Source: Pantoea coffeiphila (lineage in GTDB: Bacteria > Pseudomonadota > Gammaproteobacteria > Enterobacterales > Enterobacteriaceae). From it: 64,000 bases of DNA. Made by a program: the position numbers and the translations under genes. This document shows positions 49,333-60,132 of the stretch, piece by piece. Numbering within the stretch: position 1 is the stretch's first letter; every line of letters starts with the position of its first letter. The notes beneath the pieces were generated by a model. The model saw only the letters and a program-made list of their open reading frames with translations. It was not told where the DNA came from and searched no databases. The DNA is taken from positions 124,001 through 188,000 of the forward strand of contig NZ_JAFBFW010000001.1 of assembly GCF_016909495.1 (NCBI RefSeq), in the 5' to 3' direction.

Positions 49333-51318
49333 TCAGGCTTTAACAAGATAGTGCGCAAGCCAGTGCTCAAGCTCATCAACGGGCATTGGCTTCGCGTACA
49401 GATAGCCCTGGCGCACGTCAACGCCGCAGGCCAGCGCGAACGCTTCTTCTTCTTCGGTTTCAATCCCTTCGGCAATCACCTGGAGATCCAGCGCGCGGGC
49501 CACGGCAACAATCGCGCGAACCAGCGTTTGCGAAACGGATTTCTCGTTCACATCGCGGATAAAACTCTGGTCGAGTTTGATCGCGTCAATCGGCACGCGC
49601 GCCAGCTGCGACAGCGAAGAATAGCCGGTGCCGAAGTCATCAAGATGCACCGATGCACCTAACTGCTGGAATTCGCCCATCAGCACCAGTGCCTGGCTTT
49701 CGTTTTCCATCAGACAGCTTTCGGTCAGTTCGATATCAATCGGACAGCTCTCCAGCCCGGCTTCGTCGAGCGCCAGCTTGAGATCGGTATAAATACTCTG
49801 ATCGATCAGCTGCCGTGCGGAAACGTTGACCGCCACACGTAGGAAAATCCCCTGCTTGCGCCACTCAAGAATTTGCTCAAGAACCGTCAGCATCACCCAC
49901 CGGCCCAGCGGTACAATCAGCCCGGACTCCTCGGCGTAGGAGATAAAGCGATCGGGGCGAACCAGGCCACGCTCCGGCGAAAGCCAGCGGACCAGCGCCT
50001 CGACGCTGCTGACCGTGCCGTCGGCATCCAGCTTCGGCTGATAGTGAATGACTAACTGGCTCAGTTCCAGCGCCTTGCGCAGGTTCGTGTCCAGCCAGAG
50101 GTATTCAAATACCCGCTGATTCATCTCGGTCGAGAAGACGCTGAACTGCCCACGGCCGTTCTCTTTGGCGGTGTACATCGCCGTGTCGGCGTTGCGGATC
50201 AGGCTGTCACGATCCTCGCCGTGCTGTGGAGCAATGGCGATACCGATTGAACAGCCGGAATACACCTCAATCAGACCGATGCGGAAGGTCTGCTTCAGTC
50301 GGTCGATAATGCGCGACGCCATCGCTTCCAGCGCAGCCTGAGTCGTATCTTCGGCCAGCACGATAAACTCATCGCCGCCGAGGCGGGCCAGAGTCTGATT
50401 TTTCTCGAGGCAGCTCAGGATGGCCAGCGACACGGCCTGCAACAGCTGGTCGCCAAACATATGGCCGTAAACGTCGTTAACCTTTTTAAAGTTATCCAGG
50501 TCCAGATAGACCACGCCCACCTGTTCGTTTGCGCGATTCTCCAGCACCTCCGTAATACGATCGTTAATCGCCGTACGGTTAGGCAGGCCGGTAATCGTAT
50601 CGGTGTTGGCCAGCACTCGCAGACGCTCCTGTGCCCGGCGCTCTTCGGTAATATCCGTCCCCGAACAGATCAGGTAAATTTCATTTTTTCCGCTGCCGCT
50701 GTGGACGAATTTATTCCGGAACAGGAACAGACGCTGGCCCATTTTCGTCTTGATCCAGCGTTCAACTTCATAGGAGCTGCCTTCCCGGAAGAAGGTGCTG
50801 ATATTGCGGCGAGAAGACGCGGCTTCCTGTCGCGTCATAAACAGCTGGAACACGTTGCGGCCGATCACTTCCTGCTCTTTCAGGCCGGTATACTCTTCGC
50901 TCAGGCGATTAAAGCGCTGAATATTACCGTGCTGATCGAGAATAACGATTACCGAGTTGGCTTCGGAAACCACCTGTTCGGCAAAAGAAAGCCCGAGCGC
51001 CAGATCGCGCGCCACCGCGGAGGTGTCCCCCCAGGCCGAGGCGGTGCCCGCCCACTGGGACAGACTCACTTTGCGGCCGACCAGATGCATGGACAGCGGA
51101 GTGCCGTAGAGTGAGAGCGTCAGATTAATGCTGGATGTGACCACCGTCATTTCGCGAATCATGCGGGCCTGTGCAGCATTCAGCGGCACGGCGATATTGA
51201 TTTCGCCATTCTCTTCCTGAGCGAAGTGCAGCGCATCACTGTCAGAGCGTAAATGCCAATAAGGGCTACTGGTGCCAAACCAGGCGTATAGCAGCGTTTG
51301 CCCCTGTTCATCGGTCAT
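49333..51318 (-). CDS. rpfR: DSF receptor and cyclic-di-GMP enzyme RpfR (PdeR/YciR homologue)
   Basis: 661-residue cytoplasmic protein: N-terminal RpfF-interaction-like domain (about 1-100), PAS domain (about 112-228) that in relatives binds BDSF, GGDEF domain (about 235-395) with intact RLGGDEF (312-318), and EAL domain (about 405-655) with E440-A441-L442 and DDFGTGYSSL. In the family, signal binding stimulates c-di-GMP hydrolysis and lowers biofilm. Arg178 and Asn202 lie near positions published as signal contacts (from memory). E. coli has the receptor (pdeR, formerly gmr) without rpfF. The presence of both genes suggests a working signal circuit. Confidence 0.92.
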   Translation of the reverse strand: MTDEQGQTLLYAWFGTSSPYWHLRSDSDALHFAQEENGEINIAVPLNAAQARMIREMTVVTSSINLTLSLYGTPLSMHLVGRKVSLSQWAGTASAWGDTSAVARDLALGLSFAEQVVSEANSVIVILDQHGNIQRFNRLSEEYTGLKEQEVIGRNVFQLFMTRQEAASSRRNISTFFREGSSYEVERWIKTKMGQRLFLFRNKFVHSGSGKNEIYLICSGTDITEERRAQERLRVLANTDTITGLPNRTAINDRITEVLENRANEQVGVVYLDLDNFKKVNDVYGHMFGDQLLQAVSLAILSCLEKNQTLARLGGDEFIVLAEDTTQAALEAMASRIIDRLKQTFRIGLIEVYSGCSIGIAIAPQHGEDRDSLIRNADTAMYTAKENGRGQFSVFSTEMNQRVFEYLWLDTNLRKALELSQLVIHYQPKLDADGTVSSVEALVRWLSPERGLVRPDRFISYAEESGLIVPLGRWVMLTVLEQILEWRKQGIFLRVAVNVSARQLIDQSIYTDLKLALDEAGLESCPIDIELTESCLMENESQALVLMGEFQQLGASVHLDDFGTGYSSLSQLARVPIDAIKLDQSFIRDVNEKSVSQTLVRAIVAVARALDLQVIAEGIETEEEEAFALACGVDVRQGYLYAKPMPVDELEHWLAHYLVKA

Positions 51319-51440
51319 TTATTCTTTCTCCTTGGTGATGCAGTGCAGATGGTATCTTCTTATTTTAGCAACACTATTAGCCGGTTGCAGAATCCCGAGA
51401 CACAATAGCAATTAATCCAGGCTGATTAAATCAGGATAAA

Positions 51441-51473
51441 TAAAAAATCTCCCCGACCGTTCGATCGGGGAGA
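51441..51473 (-). terminator. Terminator of the CstA-family gene
   Basis: TCTCCCCGA/TCGGGGAGA stem with an eight-base loop; on the minus strand it is followed by six T residues. It is about 100 bases after the transporter stop. Confidence 0.82.
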
Positions 51474-51572
51474 CTCATCATTAACAATAACGCAATTGAC
51501 GGATTGTGTAACATGCCCTAAGAAAAATAATGCAGCACATGCCGGGCATGGACAGCGTTTTGGCCGCTGAAG

Positions 51573-53654
51573 TCAGAGACGATTCGCCGTACTCTGTGCC
51601 GTTTCACTACGCAGAACAATCTCGCTTTCGTGCGTGGTTGGCTGGCTGCTTTGCAGAGCGCGACGGATCACGAAGAAAGACGAAATCAACATGGTGACAG
51701 CAACCAGCATAAAGAAGCCGCATAGCGCTGCGTTAATCTGGTTACTCATCACGATGGTCTGCATATCCGCGATGCTTTTTGCCGGGGCAATCACCACGCC
51801 CTGATCGATACCGGTGGAGAATTTCTTCGCCTGGGCAAGGAAACCAATCGACGGTTTTTCGTGGAAGATTTTCTGCCATCCGGCCGTCATTGAGGTAACG
51901 AATAGCCAGGCAGTCGGCAAAATAGTCACCCAGGCGTAGCGCTGTTTTTTCATCTTAAACAGCACCACGGTACCCAGAATCAGCGCCATCGAAGCCAGCA
52001 TCTGGTTGCCGATACCGAACAGCGGCCACAGGGTGTTAATGCCGCCCAACGGGTCGATCACGCCCTGATAAACAAAGAAGCCCCAGCCGGAAACCGCTAC
52101 CGCTGTCCCGATAATATTACCGAACCAGGAACGGTTATTGGCCAACGCCGGAATGGCGGTACCCGCCAGGTCCTGCACCATAAACCGGCAGGCACGAGTA
52201 CCGGCATCAACTGCCGTCAGAATAAACAGCGCCTCAAAGAGAATGGCAAAGTGATACCAGAAGGCCATCATCGCCCGACTGTTAAATACCTCGGTGATGA
52301 TATGCGCCATGCCAACTGCAAAGGTTGGCGCACCACCTGCGCGGGACAGAATCGAGGTTTCCCCCACGTCGCGGGCAATCGCGGTCAGCACCTCCGGCGT
52401 GATGACAAAGCCCCAGCCGTTAATCGCCTGCGCGGCGCTTTCTACCGTGGTGCCAATCAGCGCCGCCGGGGCATTCATCGCAAAATAGATACCCGGGTCC
52501 AGCACCGAGGCGCAGATCAGCGCCATAATGGCCACAAAGGACTCCATCAGCATCGCGCCGTAGCCGAGCATGCGAATATGGCTTTCGCGTTCCACCAGCT
52601 TCGGCGTTGTGCCGCTGGAAACCAGCGCGTGGAAGCCTGAAATTGCGCCACAGGCAATGGTAATAAACAGGAACGGGAACAGTCCGCCGGAGAACACCGG
52701 CCCGCTGCCGTCAATAAAACGCGTAACCGCCGGCATTTTCATTTCCGGCATGGCGAACACAATACCCACCGCCAGACCGACGATCACCCCGATTTTCAGG
52801 AAAGTAGACAAATAATCGCGCGGTGCCAGCAGCAGCCACACCGGCAAAACTGAAGCCACGAAGCCGTAGATCACCAGAACCAGCGTCAGGGTGGTGCCTT
52901 TCAGGGTAAAGAACGGTCCCCAGAACGGATGCAGGGCGATATCACCGCCGTAAATAATCGCGGCCATCATCAACACGAAGCCGATCAGCGACACCTCGGC
53001 GATATGACCGGGGCGGATAAAGCGCATATACACACCCATAAACAGGGCAATCGGCAGGGTGGCGGCGATGGAGAACATGCCCCACGGACTGTTGGTTAGC
53101 GCTTTCACTACCACCAGCGCCAGCGCGGAAAGAATAATAATCATCACGCCAAGCGCACCGAGCATGGTGATCACCCCGGCAAATGCGCCCAGTTCCTGGC
53201 GGGCCATTTCCCCCAGCGAGCGTCCGTCGCGGCGTGTGGAGATAAACAGAATCAGGAAGTCCTGTACTGCACCTGCCAGCATTACGCCGATCAAGATCCA
53301 CAGTGTTCCGGGCAGGAAGCCCATCTGGGCGGCAAGGATCGGTCCGACCAGCGGCCCGGCACCGGCGATAGCGGCAAAGTGATGCCCGAAGAGTACCCAT
53401 TTGTTGGTGGGAACGTAGTCCAGACCGTCATTTTTACGCTCGGCGGGCGTCATACGCCGATCGTCCAGCTCAAAAATATTGCGGGCAATAAACAGACTGT
53501 AGAATCGATAAGCAATGCTGTAGCAGGCAACGGCAGCCACTACCAGCCACAGTGCGTTAACCGGTTCGCCTCGATTCAATGCCAGCATCGCAAACGCGCA
53601 GGCACCGACGATGGCCACGGCAATCCAGATCAAACTTGCCTTGACGTTTTTCAT
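51573..53654 (-). CDS. CstA-family pyruvate/peptide transporter
   Basis: Integral membrane protein of the carbon-starvation CstA/BtsT family, proton-coupled importers of pyruvate or peptides. The 693 residues contain many spans and the hallmark stretch FGHHFAAIAGAGPLVGP, plus GAVQDFLILFISTRRDGRSL, FHALVSSGTTPK and DPLGGINTLWPLFGI. The start at 53654 (MKNVKASL) has AAGGAGT eight bases upstream; the frame runs eight codons further. It is about as close to CstA as to BtsT, so no symbol is given. E. coli has no such gene between gmr and rnb. Confidence 0.88.
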   Translation of the reverse strand: MKNVKASLIWIAVAIVGACAFAMLALNRGEPVNALWLVVAAVACYSIAYRFYSLFIARNIFELDDRRMTPAERKNDGLDYVPTNKWVLFGHHFAAIAGAGPLVGPILAAQMGFLPGTLWILIGVMLAGAVQDFLILFISTRRDGRSLGEMARQELGAFAGVITMLGALGVMIIILSALALVVVKALTNSPWGMFSIAATLPIALFMGVYMRFIRPGHIAEVSLIGFVLMMAAIIYGGDIALHPFWGPFFTLKGTTLTLVLVIYGFVASVLPVWLLLAPRDYLSTFLKIGVIVGLAVGIVFAMPEMKMPAVTRFIDGSGPVFSGGLFPFLFITIACGAISGFHALVSSGTTPKLVERESHIRMLGYGAMLMESFVAIMALICASVLDPGIYFAMNAPAALIGTTVESAAQAINGWGFVITPEVLTAIARDVGETSILSRAGGAPTFAVGMAHIITEVFNSRAMMAFWYHFAILFEALFILTAVDAGTRACRFMVQDLAGTAIPALANNRSWFGNIIGTAVAVSGWGFFVYQGVIDPLGGINTLWPLFGIGNQMLASMALILGTVVLFKMKKQRYAWVTILPTAWLFVTSMTAGWQKIFHEKPSIGFLAQAKKFSTGIDQGVVIAPAKSIADMQTIVMSNQINAALCGFFMLVAVTMLISSFFVIRRALQSSQPTTHESEIVLRSETAQSTANRL

Positions 53655-53793
53655 CACATTACTCCTTGTAAGAACCACAAAGGGGAGAAGGAATCAGCAA
53701 GTTAAAAATAGTGTAATGAAATGTAAAAGAAAGATTATCAATCAGGAAGTGTGAACTGTCGGGGATTTTTTACGCAGGGAAGTCGAGAGAAAT

Positions 53794-53826
53794 AATGCGG
53801 GATAACCTGAGTCGTTATCCCGCATT
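53794..53826 (-). terminator. Terminator of rnb
   Basis: A 13-bp perfect stem (AATGCGGGATAAC/GTTATCCCGCATT) with a seven-base loop, six bases after the rnb stop; on the minus strand a short T-rich tract follows. Confidence 0.78.
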
Positions 53827-53831
53827 GAGTT

Positions 53832-55781
53832 TTATGCTGCCGGGCGAGCCACCACGCTGCGGGTTTCCATGCGCACTTCGGCGATGGTGACCTCAATAAC
53901 GTCGGTAACGCGATAAGCCACTTCGCCTTTGATCATCACGGAGCCGTTTTCATTGCTGCACACCAGCTCATCACGCACCGCGTGAATAAACGGAGCCGGG
54001 ATAAAGGCGACCGCGCCGTTGTCCAGCAGGCGAACGCGCATGCCGCCACGTGAAACGTCGATGATCTCGGCGCTGAAGCGCTGGTCAGTACCCGCCGCCT
54101 TTTGCAGGAAGCGAGAATAGAGCCAGTCGCCGACATCACGTTCTGCCATGCGGTTCTGGCGGCGGCGTTCGGCCATTTTCACCGTCAGCTCATCAGCAGG
54201 GCGGTCAGCTGCTTCACCTTTAATAATCGCTTTCAGCAGGCGATGGTTGATCATATCGCCGAACTTACGGATCGGTGAAGTCCAGGTTGCGTACGCCTCA
54301 AGACCCAGACCAAAATGCGGGCCGGGTTCAATGCTGACTTCGGCAAACGACTGGAAGCGGCGAATACGGCTGTCGAGGAACTGGGTAGGCAGGGCATCCA
54401 GCTCGCGACGCAGCTCGCGGAAGCCTTCCAGCGTGGCAATCGCCGCCGGGTCGGCGGTAATGCCGTGGTTGGCCAGCACGGCAGCGGCCTGCTCGGCGTT
54501 AACCAGATCGAAGCCTAAATGCACGTTGTAGACGCCGAAGCCCAGATTATCGCGCAGCACGGTCGCAGCACAGATATTGGCCAGAATCATGGACTCTTCA
54601 ACGATGCGGTTAGCGATGCGACGATGTTCAGCGATGATATCCAGCACTTCGCCTTTTTCACCCAGCAGGAAGCGGAAGTCAGGGCGATCCTTAAACACCA
54701 GCGCATGGCTCTGACGCCATTCACTGCGTGCCAGGCACAGACGATGCAGCAGACGGATCTGCTGAGCAATCGCTTCGCTCTCCGGCTGCCATTCACCGGC
54801 ACCGTCGTTTTCCAGCCAGTCGGAAACGTTATCGTAAGCCAGCTTGGCTTTGGATTCGATCCAGGCGGCGAAGAACTGAATGTCGCTGGCAGGCGTACCG
54901 TCTGCGGCAATTTTCACGCGGCAGGCCAGCACCGGGCGGCGTTCGTTCGGGCGCAGCGAGCAGATGTTGTCCGACAGCTGGCGCGGCAGCATCGGGATAT
55001 TGAAGCCCGGCAGATAGTTAGTGAACGAACGTTCGGCGGCGATTTTATCCAGCTTGCTGCCCGGCAGCACATAGGCCGTTGGATCGGCAATGGCAATGGT
55101 CAGCAGCAGTTCGCCATCGGTGGTTTCTTCCACGTACAGCGCATCGTCCATATCTTCGGTGCTGGCGCTGTCGATGGTGACGAAATTCAGGGCGGTGAGA
55201 TCTTCACGTTCCAGCTTTTCATCCAGCATCTCTTCCGGCGTGGCGACATCCGGCGCTTCACGCTCCAGATTGTGGCGTGACAGTGTCACCCACCAGGGAG
55301 CGAGATGGTCATCACCGGTAGTGATAAATTCGGTCAGCTCGGCGTAGAAAGTGCGGTCGCCTTTCAGCGGGTGGCGGCGCATCTCGGCCACCGCCCAGTC
55401 ACCGTTCTGGAAATCATGTTTCACGCTACGATCGGCGCGACACTGGATAGCATCCTTGAGCAGAGGATGATCGGGAATAATGGACAGACGGTCGTCTTTG
55501 TCCTTCCGCTGCACCCGGCCAACAAAGCGGGTGAGGAACGGCTCGATCAGCGTTTCCGGATCGGCCACTTCACGATCTTTATCGGTTTGCAGTACCGCTG
55601 AAACGCGGTCACCGTGCATCACTTTTTTCATGAACGGCGGCGGGATAAAGTAGCTTTTCTGAGCATCGACTTCCAGGAAGCCAAAGCCTTTTTCCGTGCC
55701 TTTTACCACACCCTCAACGCGAGGTGTCTGGGAGTGGAGTTTCTCTTTAAGCTGCGCGAGCAGCGGGTTATCCTGGAACAT
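53832..55781 (-). CDS. rnb: Exoribonuclease II
   Basis: Processive 3'-to-5' hydrolase of single-stranded RNA. The 649-residue protein shows two cold-shock RNA-binding domains at the N-terminus ([17 protein letters not shown]), the RNB catalytic domain with metal-binding Asp residues in [13 protein letters not shown], and a C-terminal S1 domain (about 560-645). The length is close to E. coli RNase II (644). It is monocistronic with its own terminator. Confidence 0.97.
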   Translation of the reverse strand: MFQDNPLLAQLKEKLHSQTPRVEGVVKGTEKGFGFLEVDAQKSYFIPPPFMKKVMHGDRVSAVLQTDKDREVADPETLIEPFLTRFVGRVQRKDKDDRLSIIPDHPLLKDAIQCRADRSVKHDFQNGDWAVAEMRRHPLKGDRTFYAELTEFITTGDDHLAPWWVTLSRHNLEREAPDVATPEEMLDEKLEREDLTALNFVTIDSASTEDMDDALYVEETTDGELLLTIAIADPTAYVLPGSKLDKIAAERSFTNYLPGFNIPMLPRQLSDNICSLRPNERRPVLACRVKIAADGTPASDIQFFAAWIESKAKLAYDNVSDWLENDGAGEWQPESEAIAQQIRLLHRLCLARSEWRQSHALVFKDRPDFRFLLGEKGEVLDIIAEHRRIANRIVEESMILANICAATVLRDNLGFGVYNVHLGFDLVNAEQAAAVLANHGITADPAAIATLEGFRELRRELDALPTQFLDSRIRRFQSFAEVSIEPGPHFGLGLEAYATWTSPIRKFGDMINHRLLKAIIKGEAADRPADELTVKMAERRRQNRMAERDVGDWLYSRFLQKAAGTDQRFSAEIIDVSRGGMRVRLLDNGAVAFIPAPFIHAVRDELVCSNENGSVMIKGEVAYRVTDVIEVTIAEVRMETRSVVARPAA

Positions 55782-55891
55782 AATTTCAACAGTTTTCGTG
55801 GCCTAAGAGCGGCAGACAGTTTTACGCGATTAACCGCTTCGCGGCAAGTCCGGTATGAAAAGGGCGGCCATTTTTCCGGCCGCCCCCGCAC

Positions 55892-58198
55892 TTACGCAAT
55901 CCGCAGTTCGTGCTTAATCGGTGACAGAGAAATTTTCACCGGCACCGACTTCGAGGTTGGCGTGCCGCTGATGTCGCCGAAGCTGGATAACGGCACCAGC
56001 GGGTTAGTTTCCGGATAGTAGGCGGCCAGATTCCCGGCAGGAATATTGTACGGCACCAGCTTGAAGCCATGAACTTTTCGGGTAATGCCGTCGTTCCACA
56101 CGGTTTCGATATCGACATTATCACCGGCGGCAAAGCCCAGTTTTTCCATATCCTGCGCATTGATGAACAGCACCTCGCGCTGGCCGTAAACGCCGCGATA
56201 ACGATCGTCCAGACCGTAAATGGTGGTGTTGTACTGGTCGTGCGAACGCAGAGTTTGCAGCGTGAACGGCACCTCGGCATCCAGCGGTGGGAACAGGGAG
56301 GCGGGCAGCGCCGCGTTGCTGAACTGCGCCTTCTCATGCAGGGTATTAAACCGCAGTTCCGCCGCGGCGTTACCGAGATAGAAGCCGCCCTTGATATCGC
56401 ATTTCGCATTGAAATCCGCGAAGCCAGGAATGGTGGCAGCGATGTGGTCGCGGATCAGATTGTAATCCGCCGCCAGACCCAGCCAGTCGACCTTCTCGTT
56501 GCCCAGCACCGCGTTAGCGATACCGGCGACAATCCAGGTCTCAGAACGCTGGGTATCGGCAATCGGCTTGCCCACACCTTCGGAGGCATGCACCATGCTG
56601 AACGAGTCTTCCACGGTAATAAACTGTGGACCGGTTGCCTGAATATCCTGCTCGGTACGGCCCAGCGTAGGCAGAATCAGCGCGTCTACCGCACCCGGAC
56701 ACAGGTGGCTGCGGTTGAGCTTGGTACTGATTTGCACGGTCAGGCCACAGCGGCGCAGCGCTTCTTCGGTACGCGGGCTGTCCGGCGCAGCGGCCGCCAG
56801 GTTACCGCCCAGGGCGATCAGTACCTTGATTTCATCGCGCAGCATCGCTTCCAGCGCTTCAACGGTGTTGTGGCCGATTTCACGCGGTGGCTCGAAGCCG
56901 AAATGCTGGCCCAGGCTGTCGAGGAATGCTTTAGGCGGCTTCTCGTCAATGCCCATTGTGCGGTTGCCCTGCACGTTACTGTGTCCGCGCACCGGGCAAA
57001 GGCCCGCACCTTTTTTACCCAGCTGACCAAACAGCAGCTGCAGGTTAACGATTTCACGCACCGTATCCACGGAGTGTTTGTGCTGAGTGATACCCATCGC
57101 CCAGGTACAAATCACCCGGTCGGCGCTCTGATAAATCGCCGCCGCTTCGCGGATCTGCTGCTCGCTGAGACCCGACTGCTGGACGATCTGCGACCATTCG
57201 GTGGCCTCGACTTCGGCCAGATAGGCCTCAACGCCTTCGGTTTTGGCATTGATAAACGCTTCGTCAAACAGGCCTTTTTCACCGGCGGCAACCAGCGCGC
57301 GGTGATTTTCCGCCAGTACTTTCACCATACCGCGAACGGCGGCCATATCACCGCCCAGATTCGGCTGATAGTAGGTAGAACTGATCTGTCCGGCCATGCT
57401 GGTCACCACTTCCAGCGGTTTCTGCGGGTCGGCAAAACGCTCCAGCCCACGCTCGCGCAGGGTATTGAAGGTGACAATTTTAGCGCCGTGATCGGCGGCG
57501 TGGCGCAGGCTGTGCAGCATGCGCGGGTGGTTGGTTCCCGGATTCTGGCCAAAGACGAAAATCGCATCGGCATGATCGAAATCATCAAGGCGAATGGTGC
57601 CTTTACCGACACCGATGCTGCGCTTCAGGCCGCTGCCGCTGGCCTCGTGGCACATATTGGAACAGTCGGGGAAATTGTTACTGCCGTTCAGGCGGCCAAA
57701 GAGCTGATAAAGCCAGGACGCTTCATTACTGGCGCGGCCCGAAGTATACAGCTCCATCTGGTGCGGATTATCCATCGCCTTGATATGGCGGGCGATCAGC
57801 GCAAACGCATCGTCCCAGCTTATTGGCTCGTAGCGGTCGGTCTGACGGTTATAGCGCAGGGGCTCGGTCAGGCGACCCTGATACTCGAGGAAATAGTCGC
57901 TCTGCTGATACAGCGAGGTCACGCTGTATTGCGCGAAGAAGTCTGCACCAATATTGCGGCGGGTGGCTTCCCAGGTGACCGCTTTGGCCCCGTTTTCGCA
58001 GAAGCTGAAGGTACTTTTATTATCATCGCCCCAGGCACAGCCGGGGCAGTCGAAGCCCTTTGCCTTGTTCATGCGCATCAGGTTGCGCATGTTTTTTAAT
58101 ACTTGCTTGCTGTCGAAGACAAAACGGGTGGTAGCTTCCAGGGAACCCCAACCACCGGCCGCAGCCTGGTAGGGTTTAATCGCTTCTTTAAATTTCAT
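55892..58198 (-). CDS. FdhF/YdeP-family molybdopterin oxidoreductase
   Basis: 768-residue member of the molybdopterin oxidoreductase family close to E. coli YdeP, which contributes to acid resistance; the substrate is unknown. It carries the N-terminal FDCPGCAW, ELYTSGRASNEASWLYQ, PDCSNMCHEASG (with Cys rather than selenocysteine at the probable Mo ligand) and the cofactor segment FGQNPGTNHPRM. The four-cysteine N-terminal Fe-S motif of formate dehydrogenase H is not complete. A Tat or Sec signal is not evident, so it is probably cytoplasmic. It sits between rnb and a divergent PTS gene, absent here in E. coli. Confidence 0.88.
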   Translation of the reverse strand: MKFKEAIKPYQAAAGGWGSLEATTRFVFDSKQVLKNMRNLMRMNKAKGFDCPGCAWGDDNKSTFSFCENGAKAVTWEATRRNIGADFFAQYSVTSLYQQSDYFLEYQGRLTEPLRYNRQTDRYEPISWDDAFALIARHIKAMDNPHQMELYTSGRASNEASWLYQLFGRLNGSNNFPDCSNMCHEASGSGLKRSIGVGKGTIRLDDFDHADAIFVFGQNPGTNHPRMLHSLRHAADHGAKIVTFNTLRERGLERFADPQKPLEVVTSMAGQISSTYYQPNLGGDMAAVRGMVKVLAENHRALVAAGEKGLFDEAFINAKTEGVEAYLAEVEATEWSQIVQQSGLSEQQIREAAAIYQSADRVICTWAMGITQHKHSVDTVREIVNLQLLFGQLGKKGAGLCPVRGHSNVQGNRTMGIDEKPPKAFLDSLGQHFGFEPPREIGHNTVEALEAMLRDEIKVLIALGGNLAAAAPDSPRTEEALRRCGLTVQISTKLNRSHLCPGAVDALILPTLGRTEQDIQATGPQFITVEDSFSMVHASEGVGKPIADTQRSETWIVAGIANAVLGNEKVDWLGLAADYNLIRDHIAATIPGFADFNAKCDIKGGFYLGNAAAELRFNTLHEKAQFSNAALPASLFPPLDAEVPFTLQTLRSHDQYNTTIYGLDDRYRGVYGQREVLFINAQDMEKLGFAAGDNVDIETVWNDGITRKVHGFKLVPYNIPAGNLAAYYPETNPLVPLSSFGDISGTPTSKSVPVKISLSPIKHELRIA

Positions 58199-58439
58199 GA
58201 TATGCAGGCTTATGTTGGAATGATGTTAAGAAGTTATGACTCCTTTTGCATAAGTGTGATAGCCAGTGTGAGAATTGTCTAATTGATTGCAGCGATGGAG
58301 CGATAGTTAGTATTTATCGTGGAATTGTTAAAACTGTGACGTTGTTCAAAAAATAGCCTGGCGTTTTCCCCTGTGGTACGGCGATCCCTCCGCTGTCGTC
58401 TAATACTTAGCGTTCACCAAGCCGGGCAGGAGAGGCCAG

Positions 58440-60029
58440 ATGAAAAAGTTTGCCAGCAGCGTTCATGCTTTTGGTAAAGCGCTGATGATGCCGATTTCGG
58501 TCATTGCCGCCGCCGGGATTTTCCTTGGCGTGGCGGCGGCAATGCAGAATCCGGCGATTACCGGTGAAGCGTTTGCCGCGATGCAGGTGCCGCAGCTGAT
58601 TATCGGTTTTATCCGTAAGGTAGCGGGTGCGCTGTTCGCCAACCTGCCGCTGCTGTTTGCCGTTGCCAGCGCCATCGGCCTGGCTAAAGCGGAAAAACCC
58701 ACAGCGGCGTTTGCCGCGACGATTGGCTTTATTACGATGCACGTTGGCGTCAGCGCCACGCTGGCGGCGAAAGGGCTGACTGCTGCCACCACGACCGCCC
58801 AGGCGCTACAGGCGCAGGGCATGGACCAGACTCAGGCGATGATGACGGCGGCGGAATATATCCAGATGCTTGGCATTTTCACCTACAACATGAGCGTGCT
58901 GGGCGGGGTGATTGCCGGGCTGCTCACTGCGGTGATCCATAACCGCTGCTACACCGTTCAGCTGCCCACGGCCATCAGCTTCTTCGGCGGGCGGCGCTTT
59001 GTGCCGATTGTCACTGTGCTGGTGCTGCCGCTGGTGGGCGTACTGCTGGCGGCGATCTGGCCAACCATTGGACTTGGCATTGCATGGGTCGGCGAACTGA
59101 TTGGTAAAAGTGGCCAGTACGGCGCGTTTCTTTACGGCACCAGCGAGCGCTTGCTGATCCCGACCGGGCTGCACCACATCCTGAACGAAACCGTGCGTTT
59201 TACGCCGATTGGCGGCATTGCCACCGTTGACGGCCAGACGCTGGTGGGAGCGTTGAATATCTTTAACGCCTCGCTGACCCATCCCGGCAGCGTGCCCGAT
59301 GAAACGGTGCGGGAAGCCACGCGCTTCCTCGCCCAGGGCAAAATTCCGGTAATGATGTTTGGCCTGCCCGCTGCCGCGCTGGCGATTTACCATGCGGCAC
59401 GGCCTGAACATAAGCAGCGCGTCAAGGCGCTGATGCTGGCCGCCGCGCTGACATCCTTCACCACCGGCATCACCGAGCCGCTAGAGTTCTGCTTTATCTT
59501 CGTTTCACCGGTGCTCTACATCCTGCATGCGCTGCTCAGCGGCCTGTCGTTTATGCTGATGTCGCTGTTTCATCTGATGATTGGTAACGTGCAGGGCGGG
59601 GCGATCGACCTGGTGGTGTTCGGTATCCTCGGCGGCGAAAAAACCGCCTGGTGGTGGAGCATCGCGCTGGGGCTGATTTACATACCGGTCTATTACTACA
59701 GCTTCCGCTTTATTATTCAGCGCATGCGAGTAGAAACCCCGGGACGCGAAACGGAAGAAGAGGACGCGACGCCACAGGTGGAAGCCGCAGAGCGGATCAA
59801 AGTGATTATCAGCGGTCTGGGCGGTGCGGAAAATATTGAGGATGTAGACTGCTGCTTTACCCGCCTGCGCGTTCGGGTAAAAACGATGAAAGAGGTGGTG
59901 GATGCCACGCTGATGAGCACCGGGGCCAACGGCGTAAACCGCGTCAGCGATACGGATGTGCAGGTGATCTATGGCCCGCAGGTGGAGAAAATTGCCGGAG
60001 AGGTGAAGAGCGCGCTGGGCATCGCCTGA
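58440..60029 (+). CDS. PTS transporter EIIBC, glucose/alpha-glucoside family
   Basis: Membrane permease-kinase that imports and phosphorylates a sugar. The EIIC domain (about 1-420) has some ten hydrophobic segments and the glucose-superfamily motifs GTSERLLIPTGLHHILNET and GITEPLEFCF. A linker (about 430-445) leads to a EIIB domain with the phosphorylated Cys in DCCFTRLRVRV. No EIIA domain or glycosidase gene is adjacent, so it should depend on EIIA-Glc (Crr) encoded elsewhere. The sugar is not determined; MalX-, GlvC- and AglA-like transporters are all related. AGGAGAGG precedes the ATG. Confidence 0.88.
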   Translation: MKKFASSVHAFGKALMMPISVIAAAGIFLGVAAAMQNPAITGEAFAAMQVPQLIIGFIRKVAGALFANLPLLFAVASAIGLAKAEKPTAAFAATIGFITMHVGVSATLAAKGLTAATTTAQALQAQGMDQTQAMMTAAEYIQMLGIFTYNMSVLGGVIAGLLTAVIHNRCYTVQLPTAISFFGGRRFVPIVTVLVLPLVGVLLAAIWPTIGLGIAWVGELIGKSGQYGAFLYGTSERLLIPTGLHHILNETVRFTPIGGIATVDGQTLVGALNIFNASLTHPGSVPDETVREATRFLAQGKIPVMMFGLPAAALAIYHAARPEHKQRVKALMLAAALTSFTTGITEPLEFCFIFVSPVLYILHALLSGLSFMLMSLFHLMIGNVQGGAIDLVVFGILGGEKTAWWWSIALGLIYIPVYYYSFRFIIQRMRVETPGRETEEEDATPQVEAAERIKVIISGLGGAENIEDVDCCFTRLRVRVKTMKEVVDATLMSTGANGVNRVSDTDVQVIYGPQVEKIAGEVKSALGIA

Positions 60030-60132
60030 AACTCAGACGTCATTAACCGGAAAGGTTGTGTTTGTACCTGGAATATGACCTCGTTATAATTTCGAATAAT
60101 ATTTAGTCTTAACTCTTTGTGGAATAGAAAAA

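Noticed and set aside
56069..58099. 676-codon plus-strand open frame opposite the FdhF/YdeP gene
   Set aside because: It lies entirely antisense to a well-supported molybdoenzyme gene; the long frame results from GC-rich codon bias. Its translation resembles no family.
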